From positions 97,701,825-97,765,824 of the forward strand of contig NC_080543.1 of assembly GCF_028640845.1 (NCBI RefSeq): a stretch of DNA of 64,000 nucleotides, written 5' to 3'. Position 1 is the first letter of the stretch; each line of letters starts with the position of its first letter. Positions 33,417-46,400 of this stretch are shown one piece after another. A program made the translations under genes and the position numbers. The DNA is from Ahaetulla prasina. Lineage: Eukaryota > Chordata > Lepidosauria > Squamata > Colubridae. The notes beneath the pieces were generated by a model. The model saw only the letters and a program-made list of their open reading frames with translations, made no database searches and had not been told where the DNA came from.

Positions 33417-33726
33417 CAGGGATGTCAAACTGGCAGTTCGCGGGCCAGATCAGGGGTGGGTTCTACTTACCTTTATTACTCGTTCGCAACAGGAGTGTGT
33501 ATGCTTCCGCATATGTGCAGATCATCTATGACGACGTCTGGGTTGGTGGATGGAGCCTCCCGCTGGTTTTACTACCGGTTCTTGCGAACTGGTCTAAACC
33601 GGGGGCAACCCACTACTGGGCCAGATGTGTCACGCTTAGGCCACGCCCATCTCAGCTCCGTGAATGGGAAAAATGTTGCAAAACATCATGTGATGGCAAC
33701 GTGATGTGGCGAGTTTGACATCTGTG
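33417..33726. mobile_element. hAT element with a second hAT nested inside
   Basis: Outer ends CAGGGATGTCAAACT and AGTTTGACATCTGTG are inverted repeats; flanks ATCTAAGT and ATTTAAGT match 7 of 8. It is split by the element at 33451-33618. Confidence 0.85.
33451..33618 (+). mobile_element. Nested hAT MITE, perfect TSD
   Basis: CAGGGGTGGGTTCTACTTAC to GGCAACCCACTACTG, with GGCCAGAT on both sides (33443-33450 and 33619-33626). Contains CTACCGGTTCTTGCGAACTG. Confidence 0.92.
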
Positions 33727-34033
33727 ATTTAAGTCATTACATTTTTAAAAAGATGATTAAAACACTTAAGATTAAATTTGAGGCACTCCTTCCCTCTGAT
33801 TTGATGAGGAACCTTTAACAAGAGCTTCATGAGTGCAATTTTTAAATCTATTATGTGCTGCTATAAGGAATATATAATTCCTTAATCTATTACCAAAGTA
33901 ACAATTAAAAATTAGATAAGATTTGTTGATTAATTCAGGCTGACTTCTGGTAATTATCACATTGTTTTTAAGATGCTTTCAGATTATTATTGTTATGATC
34001 TGCTCTACAATCTTTTCATATAGTAATGCTATA

Positions 34034-34380
34034 GAGATAGTCCTCACTTAACAACACTAATTGGGACCAACATTCCCATCACTAAGCCACACCGTCATAA
34101 AATGTGATGTCATGTGACTGCACCCCTTAGCAACCACAGTTCTACACTTCTGGTTGCCTTCATAAAGTGAATCCCATAATATCATTAAGACGATGTCACA
34201 CTTTCACTATTTGCAATCTCCTGCCACCATCCCCATTGATTTTCCTTGTCAGAACCCGGCGGTGAGGGTCACAATTGGCAATCACATGATTGCAAAGATG
34301 TAATGACTATCGCCACTTATTCAATATCATTGTACGTTCAAATGATTGCTGAATGACTCGTTACGTAAAGACCACCTGTA
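34034..34380. mobile_element. AGGTAGTCC-family MITE
   Basis: Begins GATAGTCCTCACTTAACAAC and ends GTAAAGACCACCTGTA. Confidence 0.6.
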
Positions 34381-34433
34381 ATTCCTCAGATACTCCCCCC
34401 CCTTTGTCTGCTACCTCTGCAATGGAGTCAATT

Positions 34434-34818
34434 ACAGGTAGTCCTTGACTTACTAACATTCATTTAGTGACCATTCGAAGTAACAACAGTATTGAAAAAA
34501 GTGATTGATAACTGTTTTTTACACGACCGTTGCAGCATCCCCATAGTTAAGTGATCAAAATTCGAATGCATGTATTTATGACGATTGCAGTGTCCCGAGG
34601 ACATGTGATCACCATTTGCAACTTTCTGACCAGCAAAGTCAATGGGGAAGCCAGATTCACTTAACAACCATGCTACTGACTTTAATAGCTCCAGTGATTC
34701 ACTTAACAACTGTGGCAAGAAAGGTTGTAAACTGGGCAAAAATCACTTAACAACTCTCTTGCTTAGCAAGAGGAATCTTGGGTTCAATTGTGTTAATAAG
34801 GCAAGGACTACCTGTGCT
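34434..34818. mobile_element. AGGTAGTCC-family MITE
   Basis: Begins TACAGGTAGTCCTTGACTTA and ends GCAAGGACTACCTGTG, inverted-repeat ends. Confidence 0.7.
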
Positions 34819-35270
34819 TTTAGAAATTTAGGGCTTTTGTTTATTAGATTTATGTCTTCCTTTTCCTTCAGGCGTCCAAGAGACAGGAGTTTGGCTGAGG
34901 AAGAGCGATTGGCCCAAAGTCATCCAAGGAACCCCCAAGGCTAAAGTGGAGCTTGAGCCTGGTTTTCCTTTATCCTAGTCCAGGACCATAACTACTACAG
35001 TACATTGGCTTTTCCTGCTGTAACTCTTGAAACAGATTCAGCAGCGAACATCTAGGAATCTTCAGCTCTTGCTGGTAAACTGTGACCAGATTTATATACT
35101 AAGTGTATACACAAGCTTTTATGCAATGCTACAAGACAGCGATCTCATATTTTTTTGTTTCTGTGATGATTACACAAGTGCTGTGTTAAAAGGGTGCAAT
35201 ATTATTTCCTGTCAGAAACATCAGTGATTAAATTATAATGAATCATGAATGTTCTCTATCCAGTTGGACA

Positions 35271-35364
<94 letters not shown>
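35271..35364 (+). repeat. (TA)n microsatellite, about 94 bp
   Basis: Uninterrupted TA dinucleotides; self-complementary and likely length-variable. Confidence 0.95.
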
Positions 35365-35367
<3 letters not shown>

Positions 35368-36050
35368 CATAAATAAGATATTATATGAATGAAACAGAAT
35401 GAGAGCTGGATTGTATACAGATATATGTAATAAAAATAAATTGTCTATGAACTGCTTGCAGGGTATGGTTGGTTCAAGTGTAAAATACCCAACATTACAT
35501 GGAAATAATGAACAGAGAGGTCATTGGCACTGGAATTGGAAGTCAATGCTTTTATTCTAGAAAAGACATCAAGTACTTATGATTCCCAATAATTCTACAA
35601 TAACTCTATAATAGCCAATTATATATAATATATAAAATTATATATTTATATTTTTATTTATATTATTTTATAAAAATAATATAAAAGAGAAGTTGAGGTG
35701 GCAGCCTTGATGGTGCAACAAAGCTTTGCCTATTTATAGTATGCCACACAGAAAAATGGGTGAAGCTCTGATTATGCTATCATTGCCACTATCTTGACTT
35801 TTTTGACTGTTGCCATGTTTGTAGGTAGCCATGTTTGTAAGAATGAGCCTCAGCAGAACGGCTCACCATATCAGTTAAGCAAATGTTCCCTTTCCCCCCA
35901 CTTAAGTCTGATTCCTAGTTCAAATCTTAGATTCAGATGTAACTATTATGTGTGTGTTATTATCATCACATTCAAGTCTAGTATTAGAATTATATTTCAA
36001 GTAGAATTTTTAAAAAATGTGGGTTTTTTGTTTTTTGTTTTGCTCTACAG

Positions 36051-36136
36051 GAGAAACTAAGATTAAATTTTTTAAAAAATGCGTTCTGAAAATATGACAT
36101 TTTTGCTAACACTGATCCTTAGGTTTATCAGCTCAG
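36051..36136 (+). CDS. IL18R1: IL18R1 start codon / signal peptide exon
   Basis: Acceptor GCTCTACAG, donor GTAAGT. ATG at 36079, after 28 bases of 5' UTR. Encodes [19 protein letters not shown], whose hydrophobic core makes it a signal peptide. A second in-frame ATG five codons on (36094) gives a more typical signal peptide and could be the real start; both have A at -3. Confidence 0.85.
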
Positions 36137-39100
36137 GTAAGTATAACTTTTTGTTTTCTCTCTTTATCTTAAAACATACCACTTTGGGTTGATTGTTTTA
36201 AGACTGTCTATGCTATTGGAGGCTGGATATCATATGCAGATGATCCATAAACATCAAAATAATGGAAAGTTGATATGGGTAACAGTTGAGAAAGGTATGT
36301 TGATCGGGCAAGATAAGCTGACAGTTGTGAATTTACATGTTTTCGTTTCATCATAATCTATTGCTTTCACATAAAAATGTACCATTTAGCAGGATAATAA
36401 ATCAAAAGTGATTGGAGGTTCAGCCTCTAAATATTTCCAGGGAATGGAAATTATCTAATAATAATGAAAAATAAATGTCACTGCAGTATCATCATTTGAG
36501 TCTACTTAAGATAAATATCATTTCTCCCCTACTCAAACCACAATATCTTATAGCACTGTTCCATAACTATGTATGCTAGAGAATGTGAATGTGTGTGTGT
36601 GCCCCCCATTGTGACATTTTACAGTTTGAAATACAACAATTTGTCATTAGCCTCTTTTTGATTTGTTTCTTAATTAGAATAAGGCAAGAATATATCATGA
36701 GCCAAAGTTTGCTTGTTATTGTGGCATCATTATCAATAAGATCTATTTCTCCTTCTTACCAGTGGTCTGCAAGATTTTGTGACACAAATGCTTAAGCACA
36801 TAAATTCTTTTGAGGTTTAGAATTCTGTTTCACACTCATGAAATATTGATGATATTCCTTGAAAAATATCAATTACATAGTATGAATATGATAGGTCTCC
36901 TAGGCGATTTGGCAGATGGGTAGGGTAAAGATATTAAAAAGTCAAAATGGCAGGTACAACATGTGTAAAAATGGGGCAGCCCTTGTATTAGTTAGTTGCT
37001 TCTTGGCCTTTTGGCACAAGCTGTTCAAAAATATGTCTGCAGGCTGCCAGAATCGTGTTGACAAATACAAAGAACAAACATAATAATGCAGCTTTGTTAG
37101 CTGATAATTCTGGAATTCTAAATGTTCTACAGCAGTGGTACTTTGCAGCTTGGTGGCCCCACTGATGAGGGGAGGGGGAAACCATGCCGCATGAGTGGTG
37201 GGCCAGCGTGCATATGTGCACACAGCTCGACTTGCATGAATGGTTGTCTGGTATGCATGAGCATGTGCAAACAGCTCAACTTATGCAAGTCAAGCTGCGC
37301 ATGCATGCATGTGCACACTGCTCACGTTGTGCATATGCACATGTGCACCAGCCCACTGCTCGCATCATCCTGTTCTGAATAGGCCACAGCCCAGGGTTGT
37401 GGGGGACCCCTGTTCTAAAATTCTAAATGTTGTAGACAGTTGTATTAGTGTTGTTGTTGTTGTTGTTAGTTGGGAAGTTATGTCTGACCCATCGCAACCC
37501 CATGGACAACGTTCCTCCAGGCCTTCCTCTCCTCTACATCCTCTGGAGTTCATTTAAGCTCACGCCAACTGCTTCAGTGACTCCATCCAGCCACCTTATT
37601 CTCTGTCGTCCCTTTCTTCTTTTTCTCTCAATCTTTCCCAGCATTAGGCTCTTCTCCAGTGAGTCCTTCCTTCTCTTTAGGTGGCCAAAGTATTTGATTT
37701 TAAACTTCAGGATCTGACCTTCTAAAGAGTAGGAAGGCAAAATCAGAAGGTGATTACGTCTTCTCTTAAACACGTTATTAAAATGTTAAGCTTTTGTTAG
37801 CTTCATAACATACAATGCAATGGAATTGTTAATAGATGCAATATTTAAATTGGAATTTTAAGAGGGTAGAGCAAGAAGTCAAAATGAGGACTGTTGCCAT
37901 ATTATACTTTTTCTTCTAGCATATATGCAAACACCTTTTTTTTAACAAAAACAAAAATGCTGTCATGGGCAAGTTGTGCTATAAAGCTGAACTGCACTAG
38001 CCCAAGTGTTATCATACTTCTAATAATAACAAATAGTCTTATTATTTTCTACATGTTTTCATTTTCTGAAGGAAAGCTTTGTGAAAGGCACTCACCTATT
38101 AATGTGCTAGAAGAAGAATACTTTTCATTTTGCTGCCCTAAAAAACCACAGCATGAAGGACAAGTTATCCATTGGTTCTATAAAGGAGAAAAAGGAGAAA
38201 AAGCGCTAATTCATGGAGACAGCAGAATTGATTTGAATGGGTCTAATTTGCGATTTTGGCCAATTTTACTGAATGATACTGGAATCTATCAATGCTGTCT
38301 CAGGTAGGTGCACTATGTACATAGATAAAAGGATCGTTTGTTTAAGAAGAAAGTTATGTCCATATTTGTCTGTTCTCCAGCCTAATGGTCCATCCTCAGT
38401 TGGTGAGAAAGGTAGAAATGAGATTTTCAGCAAGTCAGAAGTCAACCAGAACAACATGTTCATTTGAACAACTATTTAATCTTTTCTAACAACTGTTTAA
38501 AAATAATTTACTTTATTAATTTGAAAATTACATGGTAAATCCCTTATTACTAGGGGGAGTTTGTAGTGCTGACTGGTGGTGAAATCCATTTTTTTACTAC
38601 CGGTTCTGTGGGCGTGGCTTGGTGGGTGTGGTGTGGCTTGGTGGGCGTGGCAGGGGAAGGATACTGCAAAATATTCATTCCCTCCCCACTCCTGGGGAAA
38701 AGATATTGCAAAATCTCCATTCCCACCGTCCTCTGGGGCCAGCCAGAGGTGGTATTTGCCAGTTCTCTGAACTACTCCAAATTTCTGCTACCGGTTCTCT
38801 GAGCTGCTCAAAATTTTCACTACTTGGTCTCCAGAACCTGTCAGAACCTGCTGGATTTCACCCCTGGTGCTGGCCAATAGTAAAAACTTGTTAACTGAAT
38901 ATATTTCTATTTTGCATGAGTTTGTATACATTTATGTTCCAATTCCTCAAATAGCAACAAAAAACCCCACAATTTAAGGCTATTTATTAGTTTAAGGTAT
39001 AAGTTCATACGCTATACAAGTTATCCCCCCCCCAAAAAAAAGTTGTCTTGTTGTTACCAAGTTTGGGTTCCCTCATGATATTAATTTAGCATTATCAGAA

Positions 39101-40378
39101 GGCTCAAACCCAGTAATTAAAATAGGGTTGGGGAGAACCCCATAAGTTCCAAGGTAGTTGAACATTAATGTCCTACCTAAAGAACAATTCCAATATAGCT
39201 ACTGGGAAAAAGTTGCAACAGTAAAACTTGCCATCCAGGAACCAGAAAAAGAAAATGCACCCTTTAGTTAGATAAATTTAATATGGAAATCAAACTTCAT
39301 TCTTTAAATGACAATGGAAACTTCCTGAATCAAAAAAGGCATTTTATCCTAAGTAAACTTCTGAAATAGTGCATTGCATTTTTTAAAACAATGTTAGTTA
39401 TATGTGCTATAAAAGGTATAGATTCTTCATGGTATATAAAATATATATTTTTGTTCCAGATGTTCCATATTAGTAATATTCATTTACCCAGTTTAGTAAT
39501 TTGAGGTAAACCATCTCTTTCGCAATGGAGCTAATGCGGCATGTTCCCATTACTAAATTTAGTAATCATTTCCTCCTCAACAGCAAAGTGAAATTTAGCA
39601 CAGTTCACAATGGGGGAGGTGGGGTCCCCTCTTCCTAGAAGCCATTATGACATGGAGCCTGCAACATCGTGGGCTCGCTGTTGCTTCCTAGATGCCACTT
39701 GCTTTTCCTGCAGAACTGCCGGTGTTGTGATGCCCTGCCAGCCAGCTGGTCTTCAGCTCTTTGCCGACCAGCTGATCATTGGGGCACTGCTCCTGGACTC
39801 GTCGACCTCCGAATGTCAGATTCCCACCACCCACAACCAGTTCAGGTTTCCTTCCCCCCCAGGGGAGAGAAAGTGAGGAAGGGAGGGAGGGAGGGAGAGG
39901 GAGAGAGATGTTGTGTATTTTAAGGGTAAATGTGTCCCTGAAAGTCCTGAAAGTAGTTTTGCCATTTTGCTCATCAATTCAGAGATGGGGGAGGAAGAGA
40001 AATAGAGAAAGGCAGAGACAGACAAGAGACACAGAGGCAGAAATAGACAGAGATAGTTAGAGAGAGAGGGGGAAGAGAGAGAGGGAGGGAAAGAGAAAGA
40101 CAGAGAGCGGGGGATAAAGAGGAAGAGAAAGAGAGAAGAGAAGAGAGTCAGGGATAGATAGAGAGAGAGAAAGAGACAGACAGACAGACAGACACACACA
40201 CACACACACACAGGGGAAGAAAGAGAGAGGGAGGGAAAGAGAGAGAGAGAGACAGAGAGAAAGAGACAGGGAGAGAAAGAGACATAGGGAGAGAAAGAGA
40301 GAGAAACAGAGAGAGATGGAGAAAGAGAGAGACAGAGAAAGAGAGACAGAGAGGGAGGAAAAGAGAGGGGGAGGGAGG

Positions 40379-40412
<34 letters not shown>

Positions 40413-43400
40413 AAGTGAACATTTTTACAGAACTATCAATATGTTGAGGCCTTTGAGGTGAGCGGCTGGGTGTGATAAGAGATGGCTGGGAGGGGAGGAG
40501 TTAGATGGGGCTGGGCATTGAAAATAATTTAACAACTGGTTCTCTGCCCTAATGAACGGTTGCGTAGGCGTGGCTGGGGAGGGTCATGTGACTGAGTGGG
40601 AGTGAGTGATGTCAAGTTGGCCGCGCCTATCCAGGTTTTGTGGCTCCCGGTGTTTTTTTTCCTGTGGGAAAGAGGTCCAAATTGCCCTTTCAGTGTTTAA
40701 GGTTTCAGACCCGTGTGCTAGCGTATCTCCAGGCATTTAGGCTTTAGAGCAAAAGCAATTGTTTGATGTGTGTTCAGTTTCCAACTCAGTATCAACTGTC
40801 TTTTTTTCAAGATCACTATAATATGATCTGCAAAAGACATTCCTGTTAGAATCTTAGCTGCTACATTGTGTCCCAGCACTGAGCCTACAGTATTAAATTA
40901 ATTTAATTTTAATTTATTTTTTAGATTGCCCTATTCCTAAATGACTCTTGGGAAATTTACAAGTAAAAAAGTGTACAGGAAGTAAAATCAACTTGAAAGG
41001 CAAAATGCCAGAGCAAAATCAAAACAAATAAGACCAGAAAACCAAACCAAAGCAAAATGGCAGCTGTAAAATCAACTGTCACCAAGGCCTGGAGAATAAT
41101 CACGTCTTTCAGCAATTTTTGAAGTGACGTAAGCTTGGGAACCACAAAAATTTATGGGCGGAAGCAAATTCCAGAGAATGTCAGGAATTGCAGCAGAATA
41201 GTTGCCTCTCCTGTGTCCGGCCAGATGACATTTTTTAACTGAAAGGATTTGGGGCACCCATCCTGCTGGATCAAAATCAGATGGCAGGGATGACTGGAAA
41301 CAAGCAGTACCTCAGATAGTCAGGCCTTATGCCATAAATGACTTTAAATGTGATAATCAGGACCTTGAATTACACTTGGATGTCCTGACCCTTGGAACTT
41401 GTGAAACATCAATTTTTGACCGCAGGTCATCCTATATGCTCCAGATAGAGCATATTACTGTAATCCTATTGAGATGACTACTGTACAAACAACAATATGT
41501 AGGACCTCCCAATGCAGGAAAGGGCAGAACTGGTGCGCTAGCTATATCTGTGGAAAGAATGAATTACCATTTCATCTTCCATCTGCTCTTTGAGCAGAAA
41601 GTGAAAGCTCAAGAGGTCCCTTAGATCAGGGATCACCAACCTTTCAGACCTCAGGGACCACTAAATTCATAATTTTAAATCCCGCGGACCACTAATATGA
41701 TCTGCTTAATGACTGGGTGGACGTGGCTAGGTGGGCATGTGACTAGGTGGACATGGCCAACTCGATGTCACTCGTGTCAAGGGGTGTCTTGCCAGCCACT
41801 ACTCACCCCTCCCCTCCCAGCCACTCCCCGCCTGCCCACCTGGGCTCCTTAGGGCCCCAACAGGAAGCAGTTGTTGGAGCTAAGCAGCCACCATGAGAAA
41901 GACTTGGCAAAACAGCTGGGTCAGTTCAAATTGGATCTGGCCAAGAAGGAGGCTCAGCAGAAGCACCTCACTTAGGATTATGAGCATAGGCTTTCCAAAT
42001 AGAGGGAAGACCTGCAGGACTGCAAGGCCAGGTACAGGCACCTGGAAACTCAGCGGGCTGAAATGGTCAGCCAGTTTCAGGCCATGATGCAGTCCCACTG
42101 GAACAAGGGTCTCAGGCTCTTCGCGACGAGCGGCACTTCCCTCCAGCCTTCACCCAAAACTCCGCACCAGGAGGCTGAAGTAGATCCCAAGTTGGAATTT
42201 CTTCCCCCCTCCAACCAGCACAAAAAGACCCAGAAGAGGGAGACTCTCTGCAGCAACATAAACATTCATTGCTCGTATCCAGCCCAGGGGCTGTAGTTTG
42301 AGGACCCCTGATTTAGTGCAATATAAAAAAATGCAAATAATTTTTCTGCAGACTACCAAAATTTTCTCACGGACCACCAGTGGTCCATGGACCACCAGTT
42401 GGAGACCCCTGCCTTAGACTGTGTACAAATCTGAAATGGAGAAATGATAATAAGGGGTCAAATATTTCATTTTCAAAAACAGCCCCACTTGGAGTGTTTA
42501 AGGATAGTCTACAGGGGAAATGATTAAAAAATAAATCCCCAAAATCCTATCTTCCTTCTTCAAGAAATAGAGCAACTTATCTCAGAGAAATCTGGGGAAA
42601 AGGATTTTGGGACATTTAAGTCCTTTCATCCAAACTTTTCACATGACCATCCAGGACTGACTTGATCGGTAGAATTTTTTTATGTGAAATCTCAGTTTAT
42701 TCATCCTTTCTCAGTCACTGGCCTACAGTACATCCAAACAGCAGTTTAGACCTTTCAAAATCTTTTAGAATTTGCTGAAAAAGAAAGCTAGCCAAAGTCT
42801 TCTGAATATCATCATCTTCTTGGTGCAATGGGTATTTAAAACTTTAAAGCATTAAGAAGCTTTGAATATAATATCAGTAAATTCTGTAGCAGAGCAGAGA
42901 TAAATAATTACCCTGTTGCTTCAGAAATTGTGGTTTGTTCGTTCCATTTTCTTAGCTCCAAAGGTGATGGCCGCAATGTGTGTGTATAACAGGAAGGGTA
43001 TTGCAAATTAAATTTTTCTCAGCATATCTACAACAGGAAGAATGTTACAAAAATTATGAGTAAGTCTGTCTGTCACTTAAATGATACTTAAACACTTCAC
43101 TGCTATGATTTACATAAATATTTCAGCAATCACATTTTTAGAAAATGATGAATTCAACCTTTCATTGTTTTAAAATGGAATTTCCAAATATTCTCGTTTG
43201 TATTAGTTGTTTATATTGGAGACAACACTGCAGAGGTGGTATTCAGCAGGTTCTGACCAGTTCTGGAGAACCGGTAGCGGAAATTTTGAGTAGTTCAGAG
43301 AACTGGTAAATACCACCTCTGACTGGTCCCGCCCCCATCTATTTTCTGCCTCCTGAGTTCCAGCTGATCGGGAGGAAATGGGGATTTTGCAGTAAACTTC

Positions 43401-46400
43401 CCCTGGAGTGGGGAGGGAATGGAGATTTTACAGTATCCTTCCCTTGTCACACCCACCAAGCCATGCCACGCCCACCAAGCCATGCCACGTCCACCAAGCC
43501 ATGCCCACAGAACTGGTAGTAAAAAAATTTGAATCCCACCACTGCAATACTGATTATTTTCTCCACTGTCATTCTAACCTCTTAAATAGCTTCCTGTTTC
43601 TTAAGGTCTCTAATCAAAACTAAAGTGTAGTTTCTCTCCACTTTTGAAGTATTTGAAGTATTATCTTTCCTTCCTTTTAATAATAACAGGGAAAATAATA
43701 GTCTTTTATATTTACAAAACGTAGCACCATTTATTGTACTTTTATTAGTATTATTTATAGACCTCTAAAAAGAATGAAAAAATGTGGGGATATCAGTTAA
43801 AAAATGGAGGAAAAACTGATAAAATAAACCTATAACCTACCTTGTATAGTAGTTTTAACCTCTGTTCTCTTATTCCTCCTGTCCCAAGCATTATGTGGTT
43901 TACAACCACCAAAATGTCTTCTATTTTAATCATGTGTATTCAAGAATATTCTGCTGTGATACTAAACACACTTAATTGGACATGAACACATCCAATTTAT
44001 CCAATTTCTAAACACTTTGTTTAGAAAAGGATAAAGATACACCTCATTTAACAATGGTAATTGGGAGCAACAACTCCGTTGCCAAGCAACACAATCATAA
44101 AGCATGATGTCATATGACTGTGCTGACTTACGATGGCAGTGCCAACACTTCTAGTTGCCATTGCTAAGCAAATCCTACACAATTCTTAAGTGCAATGTCA
44201 CATTGTTGCCGTTTGCAACCTCCTGCTGGCTTCCCAACTGACTTTGCTTATTGGAGTCCAGCAGTGAAGGTTACAAATAGTGACCACATTTTTGTGGGAT
44301 GCTGCAACCTCGTAATTCTGAGCTTGTCACCAAGTTCCTGAACTATGATCATATGACCATAGGGATGTGTGACAGCTACAAATATGGAGATCAGTCATAA
44401 ATCCCACTCATTCAGCAGCATCATAACTTTGAATGGTCACTGAACAAGTGGTTATTAAGCAAGGATTATCCATAACACAGTTTTAAAATGAATAAGTAGA
44501 CATCTTTGTGTATATATTTGTTTAGTTCAATTTATAATCTGTGATTATAATCTAGACCCTTTAATTTCTTCACATGGATTTCATAAGTTTAGTTTGATAA
44601 TATGAAGAGGTTGGATGTAGATCTCCTTGAAACAACTATTCTGCTTTATGTGTTACATTTCTTGTCCCCATGCAGAAATGGAAACGGGAAGATATCCTGT
44701 AAGGAATGGTCCTTAAATGTCATCAAGAGAAATAAAAACAATTGTTTCACTGAAGAACATTTGCTTACTGGAAGAGATGGCATAATTGGAACAGGCTATC
44801 TTTTCACGTGCAGTAGTACAAATGATAGTGTAAATGTTATCAACATAACCTGGTATAAGGTACTTTTAAAATATTTTCTTGTTTATAGAAGAAATAGTTT
44901 ATAGTCAGGAAGGTGGAGATAATATATCACAATGGAAATTGTCATTCACTACATTCAAACACTGGAACAACAACAAAAATACAAATGACCATATAAGTTG
45001 CAAACAACATTGTCCTCCTCTTTGTTTAGTGGTTCTGGTGGCTTCAATGAAGACTCAGTCTCTATGCATATAACATAAAGTTCAGCAGGGGCCATCACCT
45101 ATAGGGATAGTATATAGAATCTTCCAGACAGTATTAAATTCTGCATCATTTGAATAGCAATTCATGAACCTTTCAGTGCAATGATACTTTCTCCGATGTG
45201 AACATTTCCACTCTGCTTGTAGAATTGGTGTACAGAGGACTTTTGTCAACCACTACCCATTTGAGGAGCTACACACTTACTCAAAAAACTCTGAATGTAG
45301 CTAAAATTCATTTCCTTGTTTCCATGAATGGTGGAAAAAAATACATCAAGGATCCTAGCCTGAAGCTGATTAGAATTTTAAACTTCACTGCCAGTGTCTT
45401 CTACAGCTGGGTAGCAACTCCTAGTCAACTTATATGTTGTTGAAAAATAATTTCTTTTTTAATAAATCCTTCTTTAAACGTCTTTTTAACAGAGATTTGT
45501 ATAAGGGGAGTATTTTATTAATGTTTACAAATGGTTTAATTTGTTAATTCCATAAATGCTGCTTTAAAATACAAACTTCTGTTGGTAATGCATTCTAGTA
45601 ATAACTACATATTTCACTAAAAAAATAATGAATATTAACATAAGAAGGTTGTTTCTGCCTTGCACTCATTCTTTTCAAAAGTTCTTGCATTTTCCTGAAG
45701 TGGAATTAAAGAAATGATTTTAAGCAACTAATTCTGGGGAATTAGTTTAAACATCAAAATCTATGCATACTAGGTGTCAACTCTGAAATGAACCTGGCTG
45801 GGGCCATTTTGGAGGCTTCAGGATTGCCACAGTGCGAAGAAAGGATAGAGAGGGGAGAACATAAATGGGGATTTGTAGCCAAAACAAAATAGTTTCTTAT
45901 GGGAACCAAGGACATTCCAACAGGTGGCTGGAGAGAGGACGAGTACAATATCCAAGCAACCAGCTAGCGCCTTGATTGGACAATGTGGCTGATTGTTTGG
46001 GGAAAGGGGAAACTTACTTTTTAATCAGGTAGGAACTTTCAGAATCGGTTTTCACCAGCTTGTGCCAATATGATATCTCCAATAAAATTGTTCTTTGAGG
46101 AACTTGTCTGCCTTAGAGTTCTTCTTTCTATGGAGCTATTAATTGGAAACCTGATACTAGTCTCCTTGGGTTCTGTAGGGCTTATTCCCAGGTTAAGAAC
46201 TCTAAGCAGAATAATTTTTGAATAAAACAAATTGAATGCTGAATGCAATCATGTTTATCCAAGTGATTAGAACAAAGGGATTGATGCATTTTTCCAATAG
46301 GGTCGGGAACTTTATCCTACAATATGACCTCTTTTTTTTTTTTAAATGCATATTTTATATTTATAATAAGCCATCTTGTAAACATCTCCATTGAAACAGG

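Noticed and set aside
39816..40422. Long Ser/Leu-rich minus-strand frames
   Set aside because: Produced by the homopurine tract on the opposite strand; low-complexity artefact.
45754..45948. Repeated 64-codon minus-strand frame (also at 47323-47517)
   Set aside because: Identical because of the tandem duplication; no similarity or exon signals. It is a shadow frame in intron sequence.
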